From Methylobacter sp. (GTDB lineage Bacteria; Pseudomonadota; Gammaproteobacteria; Methylococcales; Methylomonadaceae): a DNA stretch of 64,000 nt. The translations under genes were made by a program, and so were the position numbers. Location of the stretch: contig NZ_SCTW01000008.1 in NCBI RefSeq assembly GCF_004322395.1, forward strand, positions 1 to 64,000. The letters are read 5' to 3'. Each line of letters begins with the position of its first letter. Position 1 is the first letter of the stretch. Shown piece by piece: positions 35,379 through 44,165 of the stretch. The notes below the pieces were generated by a model. The model saw only the letters and a list, made by a program, of their open reading frames with translations, was not told the origin of the DNA and searched no databases.

Positions 35379-35547
35379 CTTGGAAGTCCTAGATCGATAT
35401 ATACCTAAGCATTAAGCGTCTTCCTTAAACACTGCAATCCTTTTTAAATAGTATTGGAGTGCACTTGGATGCCTTGCGACCAAGTTAAGTTTTTGGTAGA
35501 TTGGTCGGCTTTGACTCTCAATACTGTCCTTTCTCGCTTTCAAAATA

Positions 35548-36276
35548 ATGATCAATTCAACCGCAGAAAATTCCTCGACAACCAAAACAGCAGTCACGTG
35601 CATAAACTGTAACTTGGATAATTTGTGCATTCCGAAAGGGCTGCCTCGGTCGGAAGTCGGTGAACTCGCATTATTGGTTAATCGCAACAATATCCGCCAA
35701 AAAGGCGAGGCTATATACCACAGCGGCAGCCCATTCAGAGGAATCATTGCGCTCCGCTCCGGCAGCGCAAAATTATTGAGCTTTGACCAAAATGGCAATG
35801 AGCTGGTTGTTGATTTTATTTTTCCGGGTGAACTATTGGGATTTGACGGCTTGTCCTCGCAAATCCATAACTGTACTGCGATAGCATTGGAACCGGTAAA
35901 TTATTGCCATTTGCCGACCTATAAAATTGAAATATTGGCCGTCAATACCCCTGCCTTAAGTCAAGTGTTATTGCAAAGATCCTGCAACCAGTTTGATACC
36001 CAAGTACAAAAGATGATGTTAAGCCGTCGGCCGGCTGAAGAGCGTGTAGCTTGCTTCATTCTGCATATTTCAGACCGCTTGAAAATACGAGGCTACTCTG
36101 AACTGGAATTTCGCCTGAGCATGTCACGGGAAGAAATAGGAAATTATCTTGGGATCGCGCATGAAACGGTTAGCCGAATCATCCATCTCTTTCAAGAACG
36201 AAAGCTGATCGAGGTTAAATCCAAGCAACTGAAAATACTGAATAAAAAAGGGCTGTTTAGCTTCTATACAACTTAA
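35548..36276 (+). CDS. fnr: FNR-type oxygen-sensing transcription regulator
   Basis: A 242-residue CRP/FNR-family regulator. The N-terminal CINCNLDNLC supplies Cys18, Cys21 and Cys27, and IHNCTAIALE supplies Cys109, the four ligands of an oxygen-labile 4Fe-4S cluster. The effector-domain block GELLGFDG and the C-terminal HTH SREEIGNYLGIAHETVSRI are typical; the Glu and Ser-Arg in the recognition helix predict the TTGAT-N4-ATCAA site. A perfect such site lies 210 bp downstream (36486-36499). Upstream I see no clear box. It would switch genes on when oxygen is scarce. Confidence 0.93.
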   Translation: MINSTAENSSTTKTAVTCINCNLDNLCIPKGLPRSEVGELALLVNRNNIRQKGEAIYHSGSPFRGIIALRSGSAKLLSFDQNGNELVVDFIFPGELLGFDGLSSQIHNCTAIALEPVNYCHLPTYKIEILAVNTPALSQVLLQRSCNQFDTQVQKMMLSRRPAEERVACFILHISDRLKIRGYSELEFRLSMSREEIGNYLGIAHETVSRIIHLFQERKLIEVKSKQLKILNKKGLFSFYTT

Positions 36277-36291
36277 TCGCTAAACAACCCT
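36242..36291 (-). terminator. Rho-independent terminator on the minus strand, overlapping the fnr end
   Basis: AGGGCTGTTTAGC (36249-36261) and GCTAAACAACCCT (36279-36291) pair at 12 of 13 positions. The A6 tract preceding the left arm (36244-36249) becomes a U-tract after the hairpin on the minus strand. It would stop transcripts arriving from 37 kb or from the FNR box region. On the plus strand it may act as a weaker stem after fnr. Confidence 0.7.
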
Positions 36292-36485
36292 GAGTAGAGG
36301 ATAGGATTGAACATCCGCATACAACAGTATGCTATATGCGGCAAAACGAAAATTCCGGACCAGAAGGGAAAGTCTTTTATTTTCTATACGCTGAACTAGA
36401 GTAATCTTCAGCGATTTCTTTCACTGAATACCTACTTGATCATGCTCACCGATAACAATTTCGCATCTCATTAAAAAATCGATAA

Positions 36486-36499
36486 TTGATTTGTATCAA
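36486..36499. promoter_or_regulatory. Perfect FNR box, orphan position
   Basis: TTGATTTGTATCAA matches TTGAT-N4-ATCAA exactly. It lies in the 374-bp gap 36277-36650, which holds no recognised gene. Downstream on the minus strand is the terminator at 36242-36291; on the plus strand the next gene is far away. It may serve an unannotated RNA. Confidence 0.75.
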
Positions 36500-36650
36500 C
36501 GCATGTCTATTTAAACAAAAATGCGAAATAAAAAATTGAGCCAGATCAACAAATGTTTCTTTATGAGGCTGGTATTTCAATCGGAGCATAAATCAAAGAT
36601 AAAAACCACCCAAGTAACTGGCAATGAACGGTTTCAACAGTTAATAGCTA

Positions 36651-37543
36651 TTAATGCTGTAACGGTAATCTGCTGATAGTTTGCAAATCCCAAGGCATCG
36701 GATCAACAGCCGATTCCAGATGCGCCTCAATGTGATCATTCAGCTCACTAAAAAAGTCCAAGCCTGCTTGCGCCTCTATATTATCGATACTGGTTACGAA
36801 CTGCGCCAACGGTTCTTTTCCTTTAACGGTCTGCGGTATTAAAAAGCCCAATACAATAGGCGATCCTCCTGGGGTGGGTTCTGTAATATAGATTTTGTAA
36901 AAAGCATCGGGTATTTCCACCGTCCAGTCCGAACTTAGCCGCTCGACCGTACCGCTAAAAACCGGTCCGGTGATCACCCATACTTTGCCGAACATTTTGG
37001 CAAAATGCTTTATTTCCGCCTCCTCCAAACGCTGCCACAGCTTTTGATTAAGATTGGATTTGCGGGGTGATATTGGTCATCAAAAAACTGTCTGACTGCC
37101 CTTCCCTGCCGTATAGACGGCTCATCGCATAATTTGGCGCCATATGCCCGCGGTCATAACCACTGTGCTGATAGCTGTCATGACTGACCCGATTGATGCT
37201 GCGCCAGTCGGTCTCAAAGCGATTGGGACGTTTTAAGGAGCGCCCATTTTCTTTAGCGGCAGTCAGAGCATACTCCACCCACAGCGGGTTGCCACGTAAA
37301 TCAGAATAACCCAGAATAAAGCCATCATTACGTAATATGCGAAACCAGGTATCGATGTTTTTAGCATTGGAGGATTTTGGCGTCTCTTGGTAAAGCAACG
37401 CGGGACGCCCAATTTTAACTTCGTATCCATAACCGCCCAAACCCAGGACGAGAATAACCAGCAACAATACCGGATGCTTACGACTTAGACGAAACAATTC
37501 CGTCAGTAATTTAAAAAAGCTTAGTACGTTTTTTTTTGCGCAT
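36651..37543 (-). pseudogene. DNA/RNA non-specific endonuclease (NUC family), frameshifted
   Basis: Two minus-strand frames together make one NUC1/EndA-type nuclease. The first ends MTNITPQIQS-stop near 37048 and contains the active-site block YDRGHMAPNYAMS. The second frame resumes NLNQKLWQRLEEAEIKHFAK and continues to PLQH with VWVITGPVF, the expected second half. The junction needs a frame change near 37051-37057. A second defect sits at the start: the only good ATG (37541-37543, MRKK..) is out of frame with the rest because of a nine-A tract (37529-37537); eight As would restore MRKKNVLSFFKLL.. and a membrane-anchor-like N-terminus. A TTG start at 37590 is the alternative. Either the gene is dead or the A-tract is a slippage switch. 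Confidence 0.82.
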
Positions 37544-37641
37544 AGCGAATGACTATACAAAATCAACAGGGTTCGACAGGACGCTTTCAAGCGTAAAAGG
37601 ATGGACTGAAGATTTAGTTTGAAAGAGACATTCCCAATATA

Positions 37642-38100
37642 TTAAGCCCAAGCTTCTGTTTGCAGTATGTTAGAGCTGAACAAGTAGTCTTTTTTTAAGC
37701 AGTGATCCAACCATTTTTGCAAAAAATAATTTAATCGCCATTTGTAATTCATAATTTCACGGCTTAGTCCGGGATCTTTAAAAACCTCAGACACACCGGC
37801 ACGTGCATGATCGCTCAATACTTCAGCCAAATGCGCATCCAGGTAAACCCTTATTTTTACAGCGGGCGCCAGAAATTCTTCGTTATTTTTATTGAAGCAA
37901 TGGCTAAGCTCCAAAGTCATCGTGTACGGTGTGCGCTCAATGATCTCAAGGTGCAACATGGTATGGTGTGGAGCGAAGCCAATAGCGGTTGTTTCTTTAA
38001 ACGCCATCAAATCCGGAATTAACTTAAAAAGCTTTTGATAGTTTGATTCACAGACTTGTTCGAGACAAATTGATTTATTGACCGGATTTACAAAACTCAT
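37642..38100 (-). CDS. yqiB: DUF1249 family protein YqiB
   Basis: A 152-residue protein of the YqiB/DUF1249 family, conserved in Gammaproteobacteria and without a known biochemical role. The opening CESNYQKLFKLIPDL and the central strand pattern MLHLEIIERTPYTMTLELSH, with a following EFLAPAVKIRVYLDAHLAEVL, match the family. Its start lies 6 bp after the queD stop on the same strand, so it is probably co-transcribed with queD. Confidence 0.8.
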   Translation of the reverse strand: MSFVNPVNKSICLEQVCESNYQKLFKLIPDLMAFKETTAIGFAPHHTMLHLEIIERTPYTMTLELSHCFNKNNEEFLAPAVKIRVYLDAHLAEVLSDHARAGVSEVFKDPGLSREIMNYKWRLNYFLQKWLDHCLKKDYLFSSNILQTEAWA

Positions 38101-38106
38101 AACTGC

Positions 38107-38511
38107 TCAGTTTTCTCGGTAGCAAGCGTGGGCGCTGGCGGTCTCCCACAACACCACCTGAACAACGTTAAAGCCGGACTGTTTGAGATGCTGATAAATC
38201 ATTTTACTCAAAACCTCTGCGGTGGGATGTTCGTCAAGGGCAAGAAAGCGCTCCTTGTTCGCAGTAAGCATAGGGATGATCGGATCATCTTTATGCAACA
38301 AAAAATTGTGATCGAGATGCATATCTATAAAATCTTCAACACAGTCTCTAATATCGGAAAAATCGCAGACCATGTCTTGGTCGTTAAGTTGCTCATGTTC
38401 TATCGAAACTGAGGCCTTAACGCTATGCCCGTGCAAATTACGGCATTTGCCGGGATGATTCATTAACCGGTGCCCGTAACAAAAATACACCTCTTTGGTA
38501 ATCGTATACAT
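38107..38511 (-). CDS. queD: 6-carboxytetrahydropterin synthase QueD / PTPS family
   Basis: A 134-residue T-fold enzyme. QueD converts dihydroneopterin triphosphate to 6-carboxytetrahydropterin in queuosine synthesis. Zinc ligands are His14 (YGHRLMNHPG), His27 and His29 (NLHGHS), and the catalytic Cys is Cys23 (GKCRNLHGH). The C-terminal His-Glu pair is represented by LWETASAHACY. I start at the ATG at 38511; the 15-residue basic extension of the longer frame does not fit the family. YqiB follows in the same operon. Confidence 0.87.
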   Translation of the reverse strand: MYTITKEVYFCYGHRLMNHPGKCRNLHGHSVKASVSIEHEQLNDQDMVCDFSDIRDCVEDFIDMHLDHNFLLHKDDPIIPMLTANKERFLALDEHPTAEVLSKMIYQHLKQSGFNVVQVVLWETASAHACYREN

Positions 38512-38593
38512 AATAATTCTGTGTTTAATTAAGGAGCGTCGTCTATGGCATAGCAAGGAGGAGACAAGACAACGCAGAAGAAGCCGATGAGGC

Positions 38594-38893
38594 TTAGTCT
38601 CCCTTTATGCTCTTTATGGTAGCGGCAACCTCGTAGCTGCCGTCGTCTTGCCGAGTGCTTCTGATAACCTCAATAAAAGCAGTCATTGAGGGAGTGATTG
38701 TATTTTTGGGAATGACATTTATTTCCATCGCTTTGCCGGCATCGAAAAAACGGTCGGAAATAAATGAAACTCCGGCGCCGCTGATTGATGAACAGCGGCC
38801 ATGGTGTAATTCATCTGAATCCACAAGTCTGTAGGTGACATCACAGTCTATTTCCATTCGAATATAATTACGTTTTTCATCATATTCCAGCAT
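38594..38893 (-). CDS. PilZ-domain protein (cyclic di-GMP receptor candidate)
   Basis: A 99-residue stand-alone PilZ domain. The c-di-GMP binding arginines lie in EKRNYIRMEID (RxxxR), and SSISGAGVSFISD replaces the usual (D/N)xSxxG. The first Asp/Asn is therefore a Ser, which may weaken binding. A strong GGGGAAAAAC ribosome site precedes the ATG. Other c-di-GMP genes in this window are an HD-GYP protein and a GGDEF protein, neither close. Confidence 0.85.
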   Translation of the reverse strand: MLEYDEKRNYIRMEIDCDVTYRLVDSDELHHGRCSSISGAGVSFISDRFFDAGKAMEINVIPKNTITPSMTAFIEVIRSTRQDDGSYEVAATIKSIKGD

Positions 38894-39195
38894 GTTTTTC
38901 CCCTGTCAAGTTTACAGTTGTTACTTTTATTTGGTTGGACCGCACGGCCTTAGCTGCGAAGTTTACTATAAAAGCACAATAATAGAGCATGATTTGCAAC
39001 AGCGCGCTTAAACAAGCCGGTCGCGCATAAGCTATAGTGTTTGGCAACTGATTGCCCGGTTCGAAATACAATCAAAAGAGGCTTAATACTTTTAAATTAG
39101 ATTTTTGATTAAGCTAGGTTCAGTTTCAAGGCTCATTGTATAATTCAAAGCAATGTTTTTTACTGACCTCCTAAAACTTAAGGATTAATTAAAAT
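38894..39195. other. Intergenic region before pssA
   Basis: About 300 bp between the PilZ gene and pssA. A TATAAT box at 39139-39144 lies 50 bp upstream of pssA and is a likely -10 element, with a poor -35. No gene or repeat is recognised. Confidence 0.4.
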
Positions 39196-39936
39196 ATGCT
39201 CCCAGAAAAACACTCAACTCGCCGTCGTGGAATTTATTTGCTACCTAACTTATTTACCACGGGCGCCCTGTTTTCCGGTTTTTATGCTATTACTTCAGCG
39301 ATGGGAGGGCGTTTTGAAACCGCTGTTATAGCCATTTTTGTAGCAATGATTCTGGACGGTATGGATGGACGGGTGGCAAGGCTGACTAATACGCAAAGCG
39401 AATTCGGCGCTCAATACGACAGCCTTTCCGACATGGTTTCATTTGGCGCGGCCCCCGCTTTGGTCATGTATTTATGGGCGTTTTCGAGCCTCGGTAAATT
39501 GGGCCTGTTTGCTGCATTTGTCCATGCGGCGGGCGGCGCATTACGGCTCGCGCGTTTTAATACCCAGCTTGCAACGGCCGATAAAAATTATTTCCAGGGA
39601 CTTCCCAGCCCTGCCGCCGCGGCTATTCTTGCCGGATTTATATGGATTTGCCTGGAGTATAAATACGACATTGAGCTGTTCAAATATTTTGCACTCGTCT
39701 TAACGGTCAGCACCGGCTTGCTGATGGTGAGTAATTTCCGTTATTGGAGTTTCAAAAAAATCGATCTAAAAGGCAAAGTGCCTTTTATTGTCACCATTGC
39801 CGTGATGTTGGGCATCGCTTTTGTGATGGCGCAACCGCAAACAATGTTGTTCCTGTTGTTTTTAGGTTATGCGATTTCCGGCCCGGTTATCACGTTGGTC
39901 ATGCGCAGACGCCGGTTGCAAGGGCGTAAAGCGTAA
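39196..39936 (+). CDS. pssA: CDP-diacylglycerol-serine O-phosphatidyltransferase
   Basis: A 246-residue integral membrane enzyme making phosphatidylserine, the precursor of phosphatidylethanolamine. The CDP-alcohol phosphotransferase signature is complete: D57-G58, A61-R62, then G71, D75 and D79 (DGRVARLTNTQSEFGAQYDS and the following LSD). Seven to eight hydrophobic segments follow. It belongs to the subclass II type common in non-enteric bacteria. It precedes leuA on the same strand, an order seen in many Proteobacteria, with a 248-bp spacer that may hold a separate leuA promoter. Confidence 0.93.
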   Translation: MLPEKHSTRRRGIYLLPNLFTTGALFSGFYAITSAMGGRFETAVIAIFVAMILDGMDGRVARLTNTQSEFGAQYDSLSDMVSFGAAPALVMYLWAFSSLGKLGLFAAFVHAAGGALRLARFNTQLATADKNYFQGLPSPAAAAILAGFIWICLEYKYDIELFKYFALVLTVSTGLLMVSNFRYWSFKKIDLKGKVPFIVTIAVMLGIAFVMAQPQTMLFLLFLGYAISGPVITLVMRRRRLQGRKA

Positions 39937-39942
39937 AATCTG

Positions 39943-40087
39943 CTTGAGGCAGCGCAGCCATTGGCGTATAGTCGCAACCATGTTTATTCAAGTCAGTCCT
40001 GCATTTCAAAAACCTTTTTCTGCCGCAATGTCCGCCGGAACAGCTTTGCGTGCGTGGCTATGCCTGCCTTTAAGATTCCTGCCCTGA
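39943..40087 (+). promoter_or_regulatory. Possible leuA promoter and Leu-rich leader frame
   Basis: TTGAGG and TATAGT (39967-39972) with 17 bp between them resemble a sigma-70 promoter. Immediately after it a 35-codon frame (39980-40087) ends ALRAWLCLPLRFLP-stop, with five Leu codons in its last 13. An attenuation leader for leuA is possible. However, the start codon falls almost on the predicted transcription start, there is no ribosome site, and I see no clear terminator/antiterminator pair before leuA. Low confidence. Confidence 0.3.
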
Positions 40088-40184
40088 TGGGCGCATAATC
40101 TTTTTCTACTTAAAATTATTTATATTCTAATATCCCGTATCAACCTGACCGTTGATAGTTCTCCATGAATGGAGTGAGTTTTCT

Positions 40185-41729
40185 ATGAAAGACAAATTAA
40201 TAATTTTCGACACTACTTTGCGCGACGGCGAGCAAAGCCCCGGCGCATCCATGACGCGCGACGAAAAAATCAGGATTGCCAAAGCCCTGGAACGTATGAA
40301 AGTTGACGTGATCGAAGCCGGGTTTCCTGCGGCCAGTCCCGGCGATTTTGAAGCCGTTCAGGCGGTAGCCAACGTCATAAAAGACAGCGTGGTATGCGGG
40401 TTGGCCAGAGCCTTGGACAAGGACATCGATCGCGCAGGCGAAGCGCTTAAAGGCGCTAGGCAGTCACGCATTCATACCTTTATCGCCACCTCGCCGATAC
40501 ATATGCAAATGAAATTGCAGATGCAGCCGGACCAGGTTATCGAATATGCGGTTAAGGCGGTCAAGCGCGCACGGCAATTTACCGATAACGTCGAATTTTC
40601 TCCGGAAGATGCCGGGCGTTCGGAAGAAGACTTTTTGTGCAGGATTCTTGAAGCCGTTATCGACGCCGGAGCCACAACACTGAACATTCCAGATACCGTA
40701 GGCTACAGCGTTCCTGAGCAATTCGGCGCAACTATTGCCAACTTGATCCGGCGTATCCCCAATTCAGACAAAGCAATTTTTTCCGTGCACTGTCACAATG
40801 ATTTGGGCCTTGCGGTTGCCAATTCGTTGTCGGCAGTTATGAACGGTGCACGGCAGGTTGAATGCACCATTAACGGCCTAGGCGAGCGCGCCGGTAATGC
40901 ATCATTAGAAGAAGTGGTGATGGCGGTGCGTACTCGTAAAGATGTGTTTACCTGCCAAACCGGCATAGATACCCGCGAAATTTTGACCTGCTCAAAACTG
41001 GTCTCGTCAATTACCGGTTTTCCTGTGCAGCCTAACAAAGCTATCGTCGGCGCAAATGCTTTCGCGCATGAGGCGGGCATCCATCAGGACGGCGTATTAA
41101 AAAGTCGTGAGACCTACGAAATCATGCGTGCGGAAGATGTAGGCTGGACTACCAACCGTATGGTGCTGGGCAAACATTCAGGCAGGAATGCCTTTAAAAG
41201 CCGCATCGCCGAATTGGGCTTTGAGTTTGGATCGGAAGAAGAGCTGAACGAGGCTTTTTCGCGCTTTAAGCAATTGGCCGATAAAAAACATGAAATCTTT
41301 GATGAAGACTTGCAAACATTGATTTCGGAAGCCGGTTTTGAGGCGGAAGATGAGCATGTCAAACTGATAGCCCTGAAAGTGTGCTCGGAAACCGGTGAAA
41401 TACCCAACGCAACCGTTACGCTACGAGTAGCCAATAAAGAAGTCACCGGCAATGCCGACGGCGGCGGCGCAGTGGATGCCAGTTTAAAAGCCATTGAAAA
41501 GCTGGTGCAGACCAACGCCACGTTGGAGCTTTATTCGGTTAACAGCATCACCAACGGCACCGATGCCCAAGGCGAAGTCACTATCCGCCTTGAACAAGCA
41601 GGCCGGATTGTTAACGGCTTAGGCGCCGATACCGACATTGTCATCGCCTCAGCCAAGGCTTATATCAATGCCGTGAATAAACTGCAAAGCCCTGACCAAC
41701 GCCAGCACCCTCAGAAAGGGGATGTTTGA
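40185..41729 (+). CDS. leuA: 2-isopropylmalate synthase
   Basis: This enzyme condenses acetyl-CoA with 2-ketoisovalerate, the committed step to leucine. The 514-residue long form has the catalytic TIM barrel ([13 protein letters not shown] at the start, metal-binding [26 protein letters not shown]) and a C-terminal LeuA regulatory domain (about residues 390-505), which confers leucine feedback inhibition. The ATG at 40185 has GGAGTGAG upstream; the in-frame TTG at 40152 is rejected. A small hairpin CTCCAT/ATGGAG overlaps the ribosome site region. Confidence 0.95.
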   Translation: MKDKLIIFDTTLRDGEQSPGASMTRDEKIRIAKALERMKVDVIEAGFPAASPGDFEAVQAVANVIKDSVVCGLARALDKDIDRAGEALKGARQSRIHTFIATSPIHMQMKLQMQPDQVIEYAVKAVKRARQFTDNVEFSPEDAGRSEEDFLCRILEAVIDAGATTLNIPDTVGYSVPEQFGATIANLIRRIPNSDKAIFSVHCHNDLGLAVANSLSAVMNGARQVECTINGLGERAGNASLEEVVMAVRTRKDVFTCQTGIDTREILTCSKLVSSITGFPVQPNKAIVGANAFAHEAGIHQDGVLKSRETYEIMRAEDVGWTTNRMVLGKHSGRNAFKSRIAELGFEFGSEEELNEAFSRFKQLADKKHEIFDEDLQTLISEAGFEAEDEHVKLIALKVCSETGEIPNATVTLRVANKEVTGNADGGGAVDASLKAIEKLVQTNATLELYSVNSITNGTDAQGEVTIRLEQAGRIVNGLGADTDIVIASAKAYINAVNKLQSPDQRQHPQKGDV

Positions 41730-41731
41730 TT

Positions 41732-41818
41732 AAGGTGAAAGGCGAAAGGCTCAAGACAAAAGACCCATCGTTCCCATGCTCCGGCGCGGGAACGCATCCG
41801 GCAACGCTCCAGCGTTGC
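41732..41818. repeat. Composite intergenic repeats between leuA and UDG
   Basis: Three items in a row: a GGTGAAAGGCGAAAGGCTC arm of the GGCGAAA hairpin family (from about 41734), a GTTCCC/GGGAAC hairpin (41770-41793), and a perfect GCAACGCTCCAGCGTTGC hairpin (41801-41818). The last two look like parts of a REP-type element common in Gammaproteobacteria. Confidence 0.7.
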
Positions 41819-41839
41819 GAATAACCGGCTGACTCCGCT

Positions 41840-42532
41840 TTGGATAACGCAACACGTCTGCAATACCTGGAAGCCATGGGCATTGATGTCTGGTTGTCCC
41901 GAACTGCTCCTGATCAAGAGCAGCCGTCGGTATCCGATCCCGATGCTATAGCTGAAAACATCCAGCCAGAACCGGAATCGATTGATACTTGGGAAGCGTT
42001 ACAAGCCGAAGTTGCCCCCTGCACTAAATGCGATTTATGTAAAACGCGCACTCAAACCGTTTTTGGCTCGGGCAATAAAAAAGCCGAGTGGATGATCATC
42101 GGCGAAGGGCCGGGGCAAAACGAAGATTTACAAGGCTTACCTTTTGTCGGCAAGGCCGGTCAATTGCTAACGGAAATGCTTAGAGCCATAGGCCTTGATC
42201 GGGAAGAGGTCTTTATCGCTAATATCGTCAAATGCCGCCCTCCTTCCAACCGCGATCCCAAACCTATAGAAATCGAAACCTGCAAGCCTTACCTGCTGCG
42301 ACAAATAGCGCTGATCAAACCAAAAATCATCGTAGTTTTAGGGCGTGTTGCCGCACAGGCATTGTTAAACACGGAAGAGCCGATCGGCAAATTAAGAGGA
42401 AAAATACACGCTTTAAATGACACGCCGGTTGTTGTAGTCTATCACCCTGCTTACTTGTTAAGATCATTGCTGGACAAGCGCAAAGCTTGGGCGGATTTAA
42501 AACTCGCGCTGCAAATATATAAAAAACATTAA
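41840..42532 (+). CDS. Uracil-DNA glycosylase, Fe-S type (family 4)
   Basis: A 230-residue glycosylase that removes uracil from DNA. The core is [20 protein letters not shown] (active-site motif A with GEGPG), the [13 protein letters not shown] block and the motif B HPAYLLR. Cysteines in CTKCDLC plus Cys residues in VKCRPP and ETCKPY fit the 4Fe-4S ligands of family 4 enzymes. The start is a TTG (41840), accepted because the following [17 protein letters not shown] matches the usual N-terminus; no clear ribosome site is seen. It is followed 9 bp later by rimI, a conserved pairing. Confidence 0.88.
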   Translation: MDNATRLQYLEAMGIDVWLSRTAPDQEQPSVSDPDAIAENIQPEPESIDTWEALQAEVAPCTKCDLCKTRTQTVFGSGNKKAEWMIIGEGPGQNEDLQGLPFVGKAGQLLTEMLRAIGLDREEVFIANIVKCRPPSNRDPKPIEIETCKPYLLRQIALIKPKIIVVLGRVAAQALLNTEEPIGKLRGKIHALNDTPVVVVYHPAYLLRSLLDKRKAWADLKLALQIYKKH

Positions 42533-42541
42533 AGGTTGATC

Positions 42542-43084
42542 ATGTTGGAAATGATGTTAGAAAAAATAAAAGACTTTGTGGTTTACGATGCCGATAGAGA
42601 GTTTTACGCCAAAATATTTCCTGACTCAGTGGGTAGAAAAGATTTAATGCGCCTAAGAAAAATGAGAAATTCCGATTTACCCGGCGTTATGGCGATTGAA
42701 AAAGCAAGCTATCAATTTCCGTGGGAAGAAGATATTTTCAGGGATTGCTTTAAAGCCAACTATAGTTGCTGGGTCTGTGAAGAGAACGACACCGTGTTGG
42801 GCTACAGCATACTTGCCATGGGTGTAGGCGAAGCGCACATTTTAAATATCTGCGTGGCCCCTGCCGAACAGGGACAAGGAATAGGCCGCAAAATGCTGGA
42901 AAATCTTATTGGATCAGTCAGAGGAAAAGCAGAAACCATGTTCCTGGAAGTCAGGCCGTCCAATACCGTTGCAATAGCACTTTATCATGATATGGGCTTC
43001 AACGAAATCGGCGTCAGAAAAGGTTATTACCAATCGGAAAACGGCCGGGAAGACGCCATCATGCTGGCGTTGCAGATTTTCTAA
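42542..43084 (+). CDS. rimI: Ribosomal protein S18-alanine N-acetyltransferase
   Basis: RimI acetylates the N-terminal alanine of ribosomal protein S18. The GNAT acetyl-CoA site is CVAPAEQGQGIGRKML, and RPSNTVAIALYHDMGF with the terminal GREDAIMLAL are RimI hallmarks. The AAAGG ribosome site points to ATG 42542 (180 residues). The protein then has about 40 residues before the usual RimI start (MRKMRNSDLPGVMAIE), an N-terminal extension of unknown use. The gene is coupled to the UDG gene upstream. Confidence 0.9.
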   Translation: MLEMMLEKIKDFVVYDADREFYAKIFPDSVGRKDLMRLRKMRNSDLPGVMAIEKASYQFPWEEDIFRDCFKANYSCWVCEENDTVLGYSILAMGVGEAHILNICVAPAEQGQGIGRKMLENLIGSVRGKAETMFLEVRPSNTVAIALYHDMGFNEIGVRKGYYQSENGREDAIMLALQIF

Positions 43085-43098
43085 AGTCATTTGAAGTA

Positions 43099-43211
43099 GA
43101 ACGCGGATGACACGGATTAGGCTGATAATCACTGATAAAAAAGCATAACAAACTTGGCTTCAGCTTTTTAAAAATCCGCGTAAATCAGTCCAATCCGCTT
43201 CATCTGCGTTC
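43099..43211. repeat. Long imperfect hairpin between rimI and suhB
   Basis: Arms 43099-43126 (GAACGCGGATGACACGGATT..) and 43184-43211 (..CATCTGCGTTC) are complementary at about 23 of 28 positions with a 57-base loop. It lies between convergent genes and may end both transcripts. It shares its design with the hairpins at 10194-10256 and 62984-63084. Confidence 0.75.
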
Positions 43212-43230
43212 CATTTGTCGAATCCAATAA

Positions 43231-44025
43231 TTATTTCAAATTATCGGTCACATGCGGCTCGATCAGCTGGTACATAATTTGATGCATTTTCGGACTTGCA
43301 GCAATCAGGTTGCCTGTTTCCAGGTACTTATCATTAAAAGAAAAATCGGTAACCACGCCGCCAGCTTCTTTTATCAATAAAATACCTGCGGCCATATCCC
43401 ACTCCATCAAACCAATCTCCCAAAAGCCATCCAATCGGCCGGCAGCTACATAAGCCAAATCAAGCGCCGCAGCGCCGGCACGGCGAATTCCCGCAGAATC
43501 GGTCGCCAATGCGCGGAACATGCCCAAGTAAGCATCCATATGCAGACCGGTTTTAAACGGAAAGCCGGTGCCGATTAATGCGCCTTTCAGACTGGTTTGC
43601 TGAGTCACCCGAAGACGGCGATTGTTTAGCATGGCGCCGCTACCGCGTTTGGCAGTGAATAGTTCATCGCGTAAAGGGTCGTAAATAACGCCGACCTCAA
43701 TCCTGCCTTTGTGTTTTAAAGCAATGGAAACGGCGTATTGCGGAAAGCCGTGCAGAAAGTTGGTAGTGCCGTCCAGCGGATCGATAACCCAAACAAAATC
43801 ATTACCTTGCTGCGCGCCGCTTTCTTCCGCCAGGATGCTGTGATCGGGATAGGCCGCCTTGATAATATTGATAATTTCCCGTTCGGCCATACGGTCGACT
43901 TCGCTGGCGTAATCGTTTTTGCCTTTTTGGTCGACCTTTAGGTGACCGATATTATCGGATGAGCGGAGGATCAAGTCGCCGGCGGCTCTCGCGGCTCGGA
44001 CGGCAGTATTTAACATGGGTTGCAT
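43231..44025 (-). CDS. suhB: Inositol monophosphatase family protein SuhB
   Basis: A 264-residue Mg-dependent phosphatase; in E. coli SuhB also takes part in rRNA antitermination. Metal-binding motifs are WVIDPLDGTTNFLHG and EWDMAAGILLIKEAGG; ILAEESG supplies the first Glu. The start MQPMLNTAVRAARAAGD copies the E. coli N-terminus, so I use the ATG at 44025; the 23 residues of the longer frame come from the upstream repeat. It is divergent from trmJ, an arrangement conserved in this group of bacteria. Confidence 0.93.
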   Translation of the reverse strand: MQPMLNTAVRAARAAGDLILRSSDNIGHLKVDQKGKNDYASEVDRMAEREIINIIKAAYPDHSILAEESGAQQGNDFVWVIDPLDGTTNFLHGFPQYAVSIALKHKGRIEVGVIYDPLRDELFTAKRGSGAMLNNRRLRVTQQTSLKGALIGTGFPFKTGLHMDAYLGMFRALATDSAGIRRAGAAALDLAYVAAGRLDGFWEIGLMEWDMAAGILLIKEAGGVVTDFSFNDKYLETGNLIAASPKMHQIMYQLIEPHVTDNLK

Positions 44026-44054
44026 AGGCGGATTTCGATTTATATAAGCACAGA

Positions 44055-44101
44055 CGACTGCATGGATGCAGGAGGTAGAGCAATGCAGGAGCAATTGCCG
44101 A
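44055..44101 (+). repeat. 47-bp dispersed element, copy 2
   Basis: From CGACTGCATGGATGCAGG to TTGCCGA, in the gap between suhB and trmJ. It matches 62993-63040 in the same orientation and 4656-4702 in reverse. The internal CTGCATGGATGCAG is a perfect hairpin with a two-base loop. Confidence 0.85.
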
Positions 44102-44165
44102 AAAAGACATATAATACCAAATCTTTTGCTAAACTTAGGCTCTTTTTTTAACCAAGGACAACGTC

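Noticed and set aside
44026-44094. N-terminal extension of SuhB
   Set aside because: It derives from the 47-bp dispersed element and does not match the family.
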